In this document: positions 1 through 7,385 of the stretch, in pieces
Position numbering within the stretch: position 1 is the stretch's first letter
Layout: each line of letters starts with the position of its first letter
From: an uncultured Oscillibacter sp.
GTDB taxonomy: Bacteria; Bacillota; Clostridia; Oscillospirales; Oscillospiraceae
Length of the DNA: 64,000 nucleotides
Assembly (NCBI GenBank): GCA_910583785.1
Contig: CAJTZK010000003.1
Coordinates: 186,001-250,000, forward strand
Direction of reading: 5' to 3'
Made by a program: the position numbers and the translations under genes
Notes under the pieces: generated by a model
What the model saw: only the letters and a program-made list of their open reading frames with translations
The model's database searches: none
What the model was told of the DNA's origin: nothing

Positions 1-348
1 CCACAGCACCAGCAGCGGCGCCAGGGCGATGGTGGGAATGGTCTGGGTGATGACCAGGAGGGGATACAGTGCCCGGTACAAAACCCGCACCCGGTGCATC
101 AGGGTTGCCAGGACCAGCGCCGCCAGGATTCCGGCGGCCAGGCCCAGGGCGGCCTCCAGCAGGGTGACGAGGGCGTTTTCCAGCAGGATGGGGGCGTCCG
201 CCGCCAGGGCCCGGCAGACGGCGGCGGGGGAGGGCAGCAGGAAGGAGGGGACCCATTCCCCCTCGGCGGCCAGGAGCCATAGGCCAGCGGCGGCGGCCAG
301 GGCCCCGGCGGCGGGCAGCTTACTGCTGATGCTTCGCGATTTTTTCAT
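1..348 (-). CDS. ABC transporter permease, thiamine-precursor type (partial)
   Basis: This is the N-terminal 116 codons of an inner-membrane permease; the rest lies beyond the left edge. The frame opens with MKKSRSISSK and runs into hydrophobic, Ala/Leu-rich segments and the stretch LLVITQTIPTIALAPLLVLW, which is typical of SsuC/TauC/ThiX-type permeases. The ATG at 348 overlaps the end of the upstream thiamine-binding protein gene by 29 bases, so translation is probably coupled. The TPP riboswitch upstream of the operon suggests the cargo is a thiamine precursor such as hydroxymethylpyrimidine, giving a ThiX/YkoC-like role. The EAA loop that contacts the ATPase is not in the window, so the assignment rests on context and hydrophobicity pattern. 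Confidence 0.75.
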   Translation of the reverse strand, partial: MKKSRSISSKLPAAGALAAAAGLWLLAAEGEWVPSFLLPSPAAVCRALAADAPILLENALVTLLEAALGLAAGILAALVLATLMHRVRVLYRALYPLLVITQTIPTIALAPLLVLW

Positions 349-619
349 CAATGCCCAGCACCGTTCCCTCGGGCCTGTAGGTCAGCTTCACATAGGCGGA
401 AACCTTCTCGCTGCCCGCCTGGTTGGCGACGGTCATGCAGGTTTCCACAATCTCCATCAGCTGGTGGAGGTCCTCCCCCTCGATGGAGGTTTCGCTGGGC
501 CCTACGAAGTAGTGCAGCCCGGTGGACCGGATGTAGGCGATGACCTCGTCCACGATGCGGACGGTTTCCTGGTCGTTGGGTGCGGAGGGCAGGATTTGGA
601 TGGCGGCGTTTGCGTTCAT
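320..619 (-). CDS. Thiamine-binding protein, MTH1187/YkoF family
   Basis: This 99-aa soluble protein matches the MTH1187/YkoF fold that binds thiamine or its HMP moiety. Recognisable family features are the N-terminal strand MNANAAIQILP, the segment GLHYFVGPSETSIEGE near residues 45-60, and the final strand VSAYVKLTYRPEG. The start is set at the ATG at 619 because GGAGG lies 7 bases upstream; an ORF 13 codons longer has no such site. It is the first gene after a TPP riboswitch and terminator and is followed by an overlapping ABC permease gene, the usual ykoFCDE-like order. It probably acts as a substrate buffer or accessory binding protein for HMP/thiamine import. Confidence 0.85.
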   Translation of the reverse strand: MNANAAIQILPSAPNDQETVRIVDEVIAYIRSTGLHYFVGPSETSIEGEDLHQLMEIVETCMTVANQAGSEKVSAYVKLTYRPEGTVLGIDEKIAKHQQ

Positions 620-635
620 AGTGGTTCCTCCAAAA

Positions 636-683
636 TAAAAAATCAGAACATCCGTCAAGCTCAGCCATACGGATGCTCTGATT
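636..683 (-). terminator. Riboswitch-controlled intrinsic terminator
   Basis: On the minus strand a 15-bp stem (AATCAGAGCATCCGT paired with ACGGATGTTCTGATT, one G-U pair) is followed directly by a T run. It sits between the TPP aptamer and the first gene start. This is the expected OFF structure for transcription attenuation when TPP is bound. Confidence 0.9.
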
Positions 684-689
684 GCCTCA

Positions 690-785
690 GAAACGACTTC
701 CTACGCTGGCATTACCCAACAGGTTCAAAGGGTCAAAGGCCGAATGCCTTACTCTCAGCTGCGCGGCAGCCCCCCTGGCGATTCA
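690..785 (-). promoter_or_regulatory. TPP riboswitch (THI element)
   Basis: The minus strand carries the conserved THI-box core: GGGGGGCTGC, then CTGAGAGTAAG, ACCCTTTGAACCTG and GGGTAATGCCAGCGTAGG in the right order and spacing. It precedes a terminator and the thiamine-binding protein gene, so binding of thiamine pyrophosphate should stop transcription of the uptake operon. Confidence 0.95.
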
Positions 786-884
786 CTTGTCTTCTGTTCT
801 GGGGATGGGATTCCCATCCTGCTTTTACTGTAGCATAGATTTGGGAGGAATACAAGAAAAAGTTTTTTCAGGAAGTGCCCGGCT

Positions 885-945
885 GCGCATTTTATTTAAA
901 AGGCACACGGCGCAGGGGCGGACACGCGGGCCCGCCCCTGCAGGA
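885..945 (+). repeat. Dispersed intergenic repeat, copy 1
   Basis: This noncoding segment has an A/T-rich lead (GCATTTTATTTAAAAGGC) followed by CGGCGCAGGGGCGGAC and a partly complementary CCCGCCCCTGCAG, so it can fold into a GC-rich hairpin. Closely related copies lie near 12040, 21565 and, inverted, 41880. It sits downstream of trmB and is probably a small nonautonomous repeat of this genome. Confidence 0.7.
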
Positions 946-996
946 GAACAGCCCCGGATGGGACACGTCCTTTTTGAGGTGTTCCGCGGGGCGGCC

Positions 997-2037
997 CTAT
1001 TTTTCCGCCCGGCAGAAGTAGGGGCCGCAGCCCGTCTCGTGGGTATGGACATAGGTCCAGGTGAAGTCCTTGTCCGCCAGGTACCAGTCCGCTCCGGCGG
1101 GATTCCCCGGCTCCAGAAGGGCCAGGGCCTCCGCCTTGGAGATGGGGCGGGACAGGGGGGTTCCCTCCGGCGGATACTCGTAGTAGAAAAGGTAGAACGT
1201 TTCCTCCGGGACTTCTGCCAGGGCGGCTTCCGCGTCGCCGCCCTCCAGGCAGGGGACCAGCTTCCAGGAGAATAGGTGCCAGAGGTAATTGCCCTCCGCC
1301 AGCACATGTTTTCCGAGCTCCGCCTCCGGCGCGCCCCCGGCGAAGGCGTCCAGCCAGCGGTTTTTCAGGACCTTGCGGCTGGCCGGGAAGGGCTCCTCCC
1401 ACTCCGCCATGGTTCCCACGCAGCGGTTGATGGGCTGGCCAAGGCCAAAGAACTTGGCTTCGTAGTCCGTCATGACTCCTACCGGGCCGTTTTCGTGGAG
1501 GTTCCGGGTGACCTCCGACAGCTGGAAGCCGAATTGGGGCAGTTCCTCCACGGAGAACTCGAAGAGGGGCTGGTTGTCCGTTTTGAAGTGGATCTGCCCG
1601 CCCATTTTCAAGACCTGGCGGTAGAGCTTGAGAAAATTCCCATGGGTCAGACGCCGCTTGGCGTGGCGGCCGCTGGGCCAGGGATCGCAGAAGTTGATGT
1701 AAATACGGTCCACCTCGCCCGGGGCGAAGAAGCAGGGGAGCTGGTCCGCATTGGCGCTGATAAACCAGACGTTGGTGAGGCCCGCGTTGACGCAGCGCTC
1801 CATGGCCACCACCATGGCGTCGGGGACCATCTCCACCGCCAGGAACAGCATGTCCGGCTCAGCGGCGGCAGTTCCGGCGGTAAAGCGGCCCTTGCCGCAG
1901 CCCAGTTCGAGATGGAGCTCCCGGGCCTGGGGCATCAGCTCCCGCCAATGGCCGGGACGGTCGTAGGGATTTGGAATCAGACGGTCGCCGTAGCGCTCCA
2001 TCCGGGGGATCAGGTTCTTCTTTTTCCGCATTCGCAT
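997..2037 (-). CDS. trmB: tRNA (guanine-N7-)-methyltransferase with C-terminal extra domain
   Basis: TrmB makes m7G46 in tRNA using S-adenosylmethionine. Residues 1-220 are a normal TrmB: MRMRKKKNLIPRM start, SAM loop LELGCGKGRF at 43-52, the family signature INFCDPWPSGRHAKRRL at 114-130 and the TDYEAKF motif at 190-196. The start ATG at 2037 has AGGAGGA nine bases upstream. The protein is 346 aa, about 125 residues longer than the family norm. The extension (about 222-346) contains NYLWHLFSW, YLFYYEY, DWYLADKDFTWTYVHTHE and CGPYF, which resembles the stand-alone DUF4275 family as I remember it. No frameshift joins the two parts. The function of the extension is unknown. Confidence 0.9.
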   Translation of the reverse strand: MRMRKKKNLIPRMERYGDRLIPNPYDRPGHWRELMPQARELHLELGCGKGRFTAGTAAAEPDMLFLAVEMVPDAMVVAMERCVNAGLTNVWFISANADQLPCFFAPGEVDRIYINFCDPWPSGRHAKRRLTHGNFLKLYRQVLKMGGQIHFKTDNQPLFEFSVEELPQFGFQLSEVTRNLHENGPVGVMTDYEAKFFGLGQPINRCVGTMAEWEEPFPASRKVLKNRWLDAFAGGAPEAELGKHVLAEGNYLWHLFSWKLVPCLEGGDAEAALAEVPEETFYLFYYEYPPEGTPLSRPISKAEALALLEPGNPAGADWYLADKDFTWTYVHTHETGCGPYFCRAEK

Positions 2038-2089
2038 AGGGCCGCGTCCTCCTGAGTTGATGAATTGAAAGTAAAGTAAAGAAGCCTCC

Positions 2090-2731
2090 TCAAACCGCAC
2101 CCTCCGCTGTTAAAATACCCTGCACTTTGCTTTCGTCTTTACGGTAATCGTGCGCAGATTTGATAAGCAGCGTCAGCCGGCCCGGGGGCATTCCTGTCTT
2201 TTCGGAAACGGTTTGCAGAATGGTTTGGAGCATCACGAGATGTATGTAGGCTTTGCATCCGAAATCCAGCGCGCGGCAGTAAACCGTCAGATTGAGGTTT
2301 CCAGCCTCTTCCTGAAAGTCCAGCGATATATAGCCCTCGTCAGTCAAAGGCTCAAAGGTCGTGACGGTGGCCGACCGTGTATGGGGATTTTCATTCAGGC
2401 GGTCGATTACCCATTTCATCTGGTCCTTTTGGCCCATGTAGGAAAATAGGCGGGAGGCATAGGAGGTTTCATTGTGGAGCTCCTTGACGTGCACCTGGGA
2501 CCGTGAAATTTCGGACCATCCAGTTGTATTCCGCTTGGACCTTATGCCGCTCTATGATGGCGTCCGGGAGGGTGGCGCCTGAAACGGCAGAGGTTAATCC
2601 GAAGACTTCTTTTGCGCCAACGGTTCCCCAGTGTTGTCCGTATAGGCTGTGGCGGCTCCCCGTTGGTAAATCGTGCGCAGAGCTGCGGCCCAGGCTTCGC
2701 CAAGACTTGAAAATACACCTAAATCGTACAT
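2090..2731 (-). pseudogene. Thymidylate-synthase-like gene, broken by two frameshifts
   Basis: Three frames together read as one protein of about 214 aa. The first part starts with MYDLGVFSSLGEAW at 2731 after a GAGGAA site; the second reads VFGLTSAVSGATLPDAIIE and ends in WMVRNF; the third carries VIDRLNENPHTRSATVTTFEP, LNLTVYCRALDFGCKAY and AHDYRKDE. The order and wording match the C-terminal core of the thymidylate synthase / dCMP hydroxymethylase family. The first shift is at a short A run (T run at 2610-2613 on the plus strand): one extra A would restore frame. The second lies near 2500-2525. The catalytic Pro-Cys-His region is not recognisable. It is probably a dead accessory gene. Confidence 0.6.
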
Positions 2732-2932
2732 AAGTATGGATTCCTCATTTCTTTTGAAAACGCATTCACACTCGGCGTACCCAGATTAGATGGGATGGTG
2801 TTTTGTGTGTTTCCGTGAGCTGTATAGTCGGAAATTTGTTAATATTTTACCCATCATTTTGGGGCGCAGCATTTTTTAATATCAAAATAGTATCACAAAA
2901 GACGAGGAAATGCAATGTTTTTACTAAAATGG

Positions 2933-3485
2933 TTAGTTCCCGCTTGACTGCTGGGATGCAAGTTCATACATAGTTTCCGCATCCTTTTCTGTCGTTGTCT
3001 TTTCCATGATAACGGCAAGGACGATGATGGCGGCTAAATTCAAGCCAAAGCGTACGAGCGCAAACTTGCTACCCAACTGTGTTATTTTAAATAACATCAT
3101 CGGAATTTTTGTCGTGGACCATGCGCCGAGGAAAATGAAGATATTGGCCAGGGAGACTCCTTTTTTAAGAAAAACCATTGCGGCAGGAAAGGAAGCATAT
3201 AATGGTCCCGAAGAAAACGAACCTAGGACAAAAGCGAAAATCCCGCCTTTTATTCCGGCATCCTTACCCATGGACTTCATGATGGTTTCTTTCGGCACCC
3301 AAACATCCATCAGGCCTAAGAGCAGGAAAATAGGGGGTATAATAGACAGTATTTTCAAAAGGTTCTTCAGGGAAAGAGAAACGGCCTCCCGGCCCGATTC
3401 CGGATCGACGAGCAGCAGCAGAACATTTAGCAGGAGCAAAACAGAAAGAACCGATACTTTTTACAATTTTCTTGAGGTTACTCAT
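2933..3485 (-). pseudogene. UPF0718/YraQ-type permease, second half-gene, frameshifted
   Basis: The product would be a membrane protein of about 183 aa with hydrophobic segments and the family-like stretch FVLGSFSSGPLYASFPAAMV and IFLGAWSTTKIPM. The natural start is the ATG at 3485 (MSNLKKIVK), which has TAGGAG upstream and overlaps the stop of the preceding gene. Reading breaks within the first ten codons at an A5 run (plus-strand T run 3458-3462); removing one A restores one frame through the whole protein. The remaining open frame can only start at a TTG at 3439 without a ribosome site. The gene is the partner of the half-permease upstream. Confidence 0.65.
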
Positions 3486-3961
3486 GACATTATTACTCCT
3501 ACTACGCAAGATGTGATAATTGCAAGAAGTAGTGATAAAATATTTCTCTTTAGCGCAATACGTTTCCCAAAACATTTCATCTCAAGGGGTAACGTGGCGA
3601 TGCCAACCATCATGAGTGTCGAAATAAAAATGGCAATCTGTGCATATCCCGTTCCGGCGGACAGAAGTGGGGCCGCAAAGGGAAACGCTACAAAACCAGG
3701 AATTAAAGTGATACAGCCAACGGCGGCGGCAATGAACAGGCCGGATACCCCGGAATCTGTTCCGAGGAGCTGGAAAATTGCCTATGTATCCAGAAAGACA
3801 AAAATAAAGCCAATTAAGAGGAAAATCGCCAGAATAGAGAGCAGGATATTTTCAAAAGACCGCCATGCCTTCTTCAGGGCAATCTTTGCTTTTGCCCGGT
3901 TTTTCACAGACGAAAGCAGCAGCCCCAATATCGCTGTGCCGTATAAAACTCTTGTAAACAT
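3482..3961 (-). pseudogene. UPF0718/YraQ-type permease, first half-gene, nonsense codon
   Basis: The frame starts at the ATG at 3961 (MFTRVLYGTAILGLLLSSVKN), nine bases after AAGGAG, and encodes transmembrane segments. It is interrupted by an in-frame TAG at 3782-3784 after 59 codons (VFLDT*). Past the stop the same frame continues without error for 99 more codons, including GLFIAAAVGCITLIPGFVAFP and STLMMVGIATLPLE, and ends in TGA overlapping the next ATG. The pair resembles split permeases of the UPF0718 family, which have two related membrane halves. Transport substrate is unknown. Both halves of the pair are damaged, so the system is probably inactive. Confidence 0.65.
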
Positions 3962-4039
3962 CCCCATATGCTCCTTCTTTCTGTGAAGTTTTTCCTCTGA
4001 TAAAAAGTATAGCATAAGATAGATCAAAAATCTACTCTT

Positions 4040-4279
4040 TTACCATCTGCCCCGGTCAAAAGAGCGCTTGGGCCGCCTGGGGCTGTTCTTCGTTTGCACC
4101 CGGCGACTGGCGTCCTCCGCAGCTTGCTCCACTTCTTCCGGGACGGAAGCCCGCGTTATCCGCGCATAATCAGCGGATGGCCTGCGCGGGGCCTTGTCCG
4201 CCAGCATTGCCCCTTGTAAGCGTTCAGACAGGGTGGCGCGGACTGCCTGTGCCCGGCCTTCATCCCCCTGTGGACGCAT
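4040..4279 (-). CDS. Small basic protein of unknown function
   Basis: This 79-aa ORF has an excellent ribosome site (AAGGAG, six bases before the ATG at 4279), which argues that it is translated. The product is charged and rich in Ala/Arg, with a middle SADYARITRASVPEEVEQAA and a very basic tail PRRPKRSFDRGRW. I do not recognise a named family; the basic C-terminus and the island setting suggest a nucleic-acid-related mobile-element protein or the remnant of one. No neighbour clarifies its role. Confidence 0.35.
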   Translation of the reverse strand: MRPQGDEGRAQAVRATLSERLQGAMLADKAPRRPSADYARITRASVPEEVEQAAEDASRRVQTKNSPRRPKRSFDRGRW

Positions 4280-4380
4280 GTATGTCTCCTTGTGAAATCA
4301 CTTCCGCCCGTTGCTGGGTGTCCGGTGGGGTGAGGGGTGATCTAATTACCGCCAGCAGTGATAACGGGAGGAAAGACCAG

Positions 4381-4788
4381 CTATTTGCCCTGCTGGTTCG
4401 CGGCGGTTACTCTGTCGCCATAACGGACCCCCAAATATTCCGGCAGTTTTTCCAGGAACGCCTCGCCGCAGCGGAGCTGGCCCCCCTCCGCAAAGCCGCT
4501 CTGTAAAAGAAAGGAAAGCCTTGTATGCTTGTCCTTTGGGGGGAGAGTTTCCCAAAATTCCAAAAGAAGCCCGGGTACGCATTCTACATAGAGTGGCAGC
4601 GCAATGAGGATTTCATCGCTTTTTATATAAGCATCACGAATGATGTCCCATGTTTTTCGGTTGGAAATGGCGTATGCTTCAAAGGTGCTTCCCTTTTCTG
4701 ACAGCCCTTTTGAAAAGGCGGCAATGATCTTCTCCGTATTGCTGTATTTCTGTACCCGCGGGCTTCCATTGATGATTACAACATGCAT
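4381..4788 (-). CDS. Flavodoxin-like NAD(P)H:FMN oxidoreductase, probably truncated
   Basis: The 135-aa product begins with MHVVIINGSPRVQKYSNTEK, the phosphate-binding loop of the NADPH-dependent FMN reductase / flavodoxin fold, and includes EILIALPLYVECVPGLLLEFWE around residues 80-100, the usual flavin-edge segment. Members of this family normally have 180-210 residues, and the end (VTAANQQGK) does not look like a natural C-terminus, so the gene is probably cut. The ATG lies 13 bases inside the end of the upstream flavodoxin-like gene, so the two are translationally coupled. Confidence 0.65.
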   Translation of the reverse strand: MHVVIINGSPRVQKYSNTEKIIAAFSKGLSEKGSTFEAYAISNRKTWDIIRDAYIKSDEILIALPLYVECVPGLLLEFWETLPPKDKHTRLSFLLQSGFAEGGQLRCGEAFLEKLPEYLGVRYGDRVTAANQQGK

Positions 4789-5288
4789 GAGACCGCCTTC
4801 TTCCCGTTGCTTTCAGGAAAAACTCCCAGGGAACGGCTCCCAATATTCAGCGCGGTACGCTGGCACCACCGTTCAAGGTAAGCCTGGTCGCCGTCCCCGG
4901 TATAAATAATTCCGATGTCCGGCTGGTGGCCGTAGCGCATGACGTGGCGCATCTGCCCGTCTTTGAATTTCAGGTACATGGTGACGAGCGGCATGATCCT
5001 GTCTACAATGTTTTTGGTTTGCCAGGAAATAAATCCAAAGTGCGTATCCGAAACCAGCCAAACCTGGTCAGCCGCGCTTATTTTTCTTAAGACCGGCTCA
5101 TAATCGTCCGGAATGGCACATGCTCCCGGCGTTTTCAGCCAGCAGTAATTGCATCCAACACAGTGCGAAATGTGCAGCCCAGCGGTGTCGACCAGCTCAA
5201 ACCCGGCTGCATTTTCATCCCTGCAAAGCAGTTCCCCGGCTATTACTTTTCCTACATGATCTGCCGTGGTATCAACCATCAAAACCAT
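4776..5288 (-). CDS. Flavodoxin-like reductase
   Basis: This 170-aa protein resembles the NADPH-dependent FMN reductase family. It has a short N-terminal loop (TTADHVGKVIAGEL), a Cys pair and following cysteines in HCVGCNYCWLKTPGAC around residues 42-57, and a second flavin-contact region DQVWLVSDTHFGFISWQTKNIVDR at about 73-96. The Cys-X2-Cys-X2-Cys arrangement is common in the iron-sulfur flavoprotein-like branch. The ATG at 5288 is preceded by GGAGGA. It overlaps the next flavodoxin-like gene, so the two may form a heteromeric or sequential redox pair. Substrate unknown. Confidence 0.7.
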   Translation of the reverse strand: MVLMVDTTADHVGKVIAGELLCRDENAAGFELVDTAGLHISHCVGCNYCWLKTPGACAIPDDYEPVLRKISAADQVWLVSDTHFGFISWQTKNIVDRIMPLVTMYLKFKDGQMRHVMRYGHQPDIGIIYTGDGDQAYLERWCQRTALNIGSRSLGVFPESNGKKAVSCML

Positions 5289-5641
5289 GTATGTGTTCCT
5301 CCATGCCCTCTATAAAAAACGATCCCAATTTACCGCTCTCATTATAACAGCACCTACACCCGCCGACAAGTATCAATCAGGAGGGCACTCCAATGAGTGC
5401 CCCTGTTCCGTCCGCTATTTTTGGCCGCTAAATTTCTTGCTCTTAAAATCGCGTCACAAAAGACGGAAAAGTGCGGCCGCATTCAGCACGTTTCCCCGAG
5501 CCGCCAGCCCATGGTTCAGCAAGCAAAAAACTTCCTTTTTAGATTGGTGTTGCTGAACGTGGCTTTGCTAAACCATTCGTTAAAATATCTAACAGTGGAC
5601 AAGCCTCCACTCGTGGATGGCTGCCCGGTAAACTGGAATTT
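5289..5641. other. Gene-free segment with inverted repeats
   Basis: No supported gene was found. Two structures stand out: GGGCACT ccaatg AGTGCCC at 5383-5402, and TTCAGCAA (5515-5522) facing TTGCTGAA (5550-5557). The latter is nested in a wider imperfect repeat of ATGGTTCAGCAA with its inverted relative ending at AAACCAT near 5574. These may be ends of a lost mobile element. Confidence 0.4.
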
Positions 5642-6139
5642 TTAACTAAACATTTTCGATAAATAATTATCTATATCAGTTCTTGAGTGAAAGACATAAA
5701 TGCTTTTTTCGCGTTTGTATCGATCAAGCAGTTCATATATAATTGGCAATTCATTTTTAGGGAAATCAAGAATCCATTGTCTAAATTCTTCATCAAATTC
5801 TGTCTCGATCCATGGCATATCTACACGTTGTTTGCCTATGCGTGATTCTGCTCCAGCCAAACATTCCTCTACCGGAAAGTCCAGTAAAAATATAGTTTCA
5901 CAGGATTGAATACGTATTTCAAGTGTTCTTCCGTAATTTCCATCAATAATCCATTTGTCCTTTAAAACAATTTCTTTTAATTTCTCGTCAAATATATTTC
6001 TGTCAACAGTTGTCCTGTTAGGCTTGTGCCATAACATATCAAGATAATATAAAGGCAAGTGGGTTTTATCACTCAGTATTCTTGCAAATGTGCTTTTTCC
6101 TGCACCCGGACAACCAATTATGATTGCTTTTTGAAACAT
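5642..6139 (-). CDS. P-loop kinase, adenylate-kinase-like (FlaR / topology-modulation type)
   Basis: The 165-aa protein has a clear Walker A motif GCPGAGKST at residues 9-17, a substrate-side motif YYLDMLWHKPN at 30-40, KWIIDGNYG near 62-70 and the strand ETIFLLDFP at about 81-89. This pattern is typical of the small P-loop proteins annotated as topology-modulation protein or FlaR-like AAA ATPases, which phosphorylate an unknown small substrate. Length is normal for the family (about 165-180). A GGAGG lies just before the ATG at 6139. The gene is AT-rich and intact, unlike its neighbours, and stands alone in the accessory island. Confidence 0.75.
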   Translation of the reverse strand: MFQKAIIIGCPGAGKSTFARILSDKTHLPLYYLDMLWHKPNRTTVDRNIFDEKLKEIVLKDKWIIDGNYGRTLEIRIQSCETIFLLDFPVEECLAGAESRIGKQRVDMPWIETEFDEEFRQWILDFPKNELPIIYELLDRYKREKSIYVFHSRTDIDNYLSKMFS

Positions 6140-6258
6140 AAAATGGTTTCCTCCAAAACAAATTGTCTATTTGATAAATTCCGGTTTGCCGGGTAAATCT
6201 TCTCGAAACCCTGACACATCAAGGCTTTCCGCTGATTAAATGTTCAACTCTTATGTAA

Positions 6259-6298
6259 TTTCCCTTGTTTTTGCCCTTACGGGCTGAAACAAGGGAAA
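6259..6298. terminator. Hairpin downstream of the integrase remnant
   Basis: A 12-bp perfect stem TTTCCCTTGTTT / AAACAAGGGAAA encloses an inner GCCC-TTAC-GGGC stem. It lies just past the stop of the integrase fragment and has a T run on its plus-strand side and an A-rich flank on the other, so it can work in either direction. Confidence 0.65.
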
Positions 6299-6303
6299 CT
6301 TTT

Positions 6304-6471
6304 TTACTCCCCGCAGACCACCTTATCCAGCAGCCGGGCGGAGGTACGCTTTGCCTCCCTTGTGGCGTGGGCGTAAATGTTCATCGTGGTACTGACGTCG
6401 GCGTGGCCCAGCAGCTCCTGCACGTCCTTGGGAGCCGCCCCGCTGGACAGGAGGCTGCTGGTGAACGTGTG
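6304..6471 (-). pseudogene. Tyrosine integrase, C-terminal fragment
   Basis: This 56-codon open stretch ends in TAA at 6304 and encodes the end of a tyrosine recombinase: HTFTSSLLSSG, then ELLGHADVSTTMNIYAHATREAKR and a tail ending DKVVCGE. It contains the conserved Gly-His of box II and the catalytic tyrosine in NIYAH. The upstream part is missing: reading breaks exactly at the His codon that follows the HxxR arginine in this family, and the next codons lead to a stop. The fragment therefore cannot be active. It lies on the same strand as, and downstream of, a second integrase remnant at 8607-9215. Confidence 0.8.
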
Positions 6472-6632
6472 CCCTTATGGCATAATAAGGACAAATCGGA
6501 AAACCCTTGCGTTGCAACGAGTTGACTGGTTTGTCCCAATTCTTTTTCCATCCAATCCCCTGAAAAAAATAGGCGTAGCGAGGGAAGCCAAAAAGCGAGA
6601 TGTAACGTAAAGGACAAAGACAGTGTAAGTAT

Positions 6633-6672
6633 CCAGCCGGGAGCATATAGCGTCCCGGCTGGGTGCTTTTTA
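6633..6672 (+). terminator. Intrinsic terminator-like hairpin
   Basis: A 10-bp stem CCAGCCGGGA / TCCCGGCTGG is followed by GTGCTTTTT on the plus strand. No plus-strand gene upstream was identified, so it may end transcription entering from outside or from a small RNA. Confidence 0.6.
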
Positions 6673-6862
6673 CCAGCAGGGGACAGGGGGTGAGCCTCGC
6701 GGCGGGTCCTTGTGCCTAGGATTGCTCAGGAGGTCCGACGTGGGTTAGTCTATGAGCCTCATACAGGAGCTGTCCCCGTCCCGAGCGCCATCGAAGATGG
6801 ACGCACTCCTTGCGCACTGCTGCGTCACTCTCTCCCTGCTGGTCATACGAAGCATGAAGCCA

Positions 6863-6921
6863 CACCGACAGGTGCGTTCGACTGGACGCTTTGCGGCCAG
6901 TCCGGGGTTTGGGGGAACCCC
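6863..6921. ncRNA. Candidate structured RNA or DNA element (three tandem hairpins)
   Basis: Within 59 bases there are three perfect stems in a row: CACC-gaca-GGTG (6863-6874), ACTGG-N11-CCAGT (6881-6901) and GGGGTT-N6-AACCCC (6904-6921). Such close packing with short loops is unusual for unselected sequence. It could be a structured RNA, a recombinase-binding array or a protein-binding region. The strand cannot be told from symmetry. Confidence 0.35.
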
Positions 6922-6983
6922 AACAAGCTGCATCAGAATATCGAAAACGATATTCCGATACCCTGCTTGCCCGTGATTATATC

Positions 6984-7277
6984 TTATGCGTTACCTGAAA
7001 GGCAAATTGCAGTGATCTCAGCAAATAGATCTACAGGATCTATTTCCAAAGCTTTGGATAGAAGGAGCAGTTTTTCAATGCTGATCCAATTTTTTCCGTG
7101 CTCAATATTGTAAAGATGTCGAAGTGAAATCCAATCCTCTGAATTGAACAGTTCAATGCTCCGCTTCTCTATGAATTTCTCCCGGCTCTTGTACTGCCTA
7201 CCAAGCGCCTTCCTTTTGGATTCAAACAGTTTTCCAATTTCAATCAATACTCCGTTCTCTGTTGTTCTCTCCGCCAT
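6984..7277 (-). CDS. HTH (XRE-like) regulator, divergent from AIPR-like gene
   Basis: The 97-aa protein has a helix-turn-helix of the XRE/Cro type in its C-terminal half: DWISLRHLYNIEHGKNWISIEKLLLLSKALEIDPVDLF, with the recognition-helix spacing of the family. The N-terminal half is charged. The ATG at 7277 is preferred over an ATG four codons upstream because GGAGG precedes it by five bases. It is transcribed away from the AIPR-like gene, and the intergenic region holds a near-perfect palindrome beside its start. This arrangement is typical of a repressor controlling itself and a potentially harmful partner gene. Confidence 0.75.
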   Translation of the reverse strand: MAERTTENGVLIEIGKLFESKRKALGRQYKSREKFIEKRSIELFNSEDWISLRHLYNIEHGKNWISIEKLLLLSKALEIDPVDLFAEITAICLSGNA

Positions 7278-7290
7278 ATTTTCCTCCATT

Positions 7291-7306
7291 ATGTACCATG
7301 GTGCAT
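7291..7306. promoter_or_regulatory. Palindromic operator candidate
   Basis: ATGTACCATGGTGCAT is a 16-base palindrome with one mismatched pair, centred on the perfect ACCATGGT. It lies 14 bases upstream of the HTH gene start and about 80 bases upstream of the AIPR-like gene, where an autoregulator would be expected to bind. Confidence 0.55.
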
Positions 7307-7385
7307 TAAAAACATCTTTTCTCCATGATATACTATAATCAATCTCAAAGCAACAGCTTTCGAGAAAAAATAAGGAGGCCTTAAT

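Larger units (their letters stand above)
6472..6983. other. Noncoding segment with several hairpins
   Basis: No ORF here has convincing start signals or coding character. The stretch carries a terminator-like hairpin at 6633-6672 and three consecutive small hairpins at 6863-6921. It forms the left flank of the HTH/AIPR-like unit and begins at the break point of the integrase fragment. Confidence 0.5.

Noticed and set aside
6712..7113. Plus-strand ORF across the hairpin array and over the HTH gene
   Set aside because: It overlaps the well-supported HTH gene on the opposite strand, has no ribosome site and its sequence follows the hairpin structure instead of codon bias.
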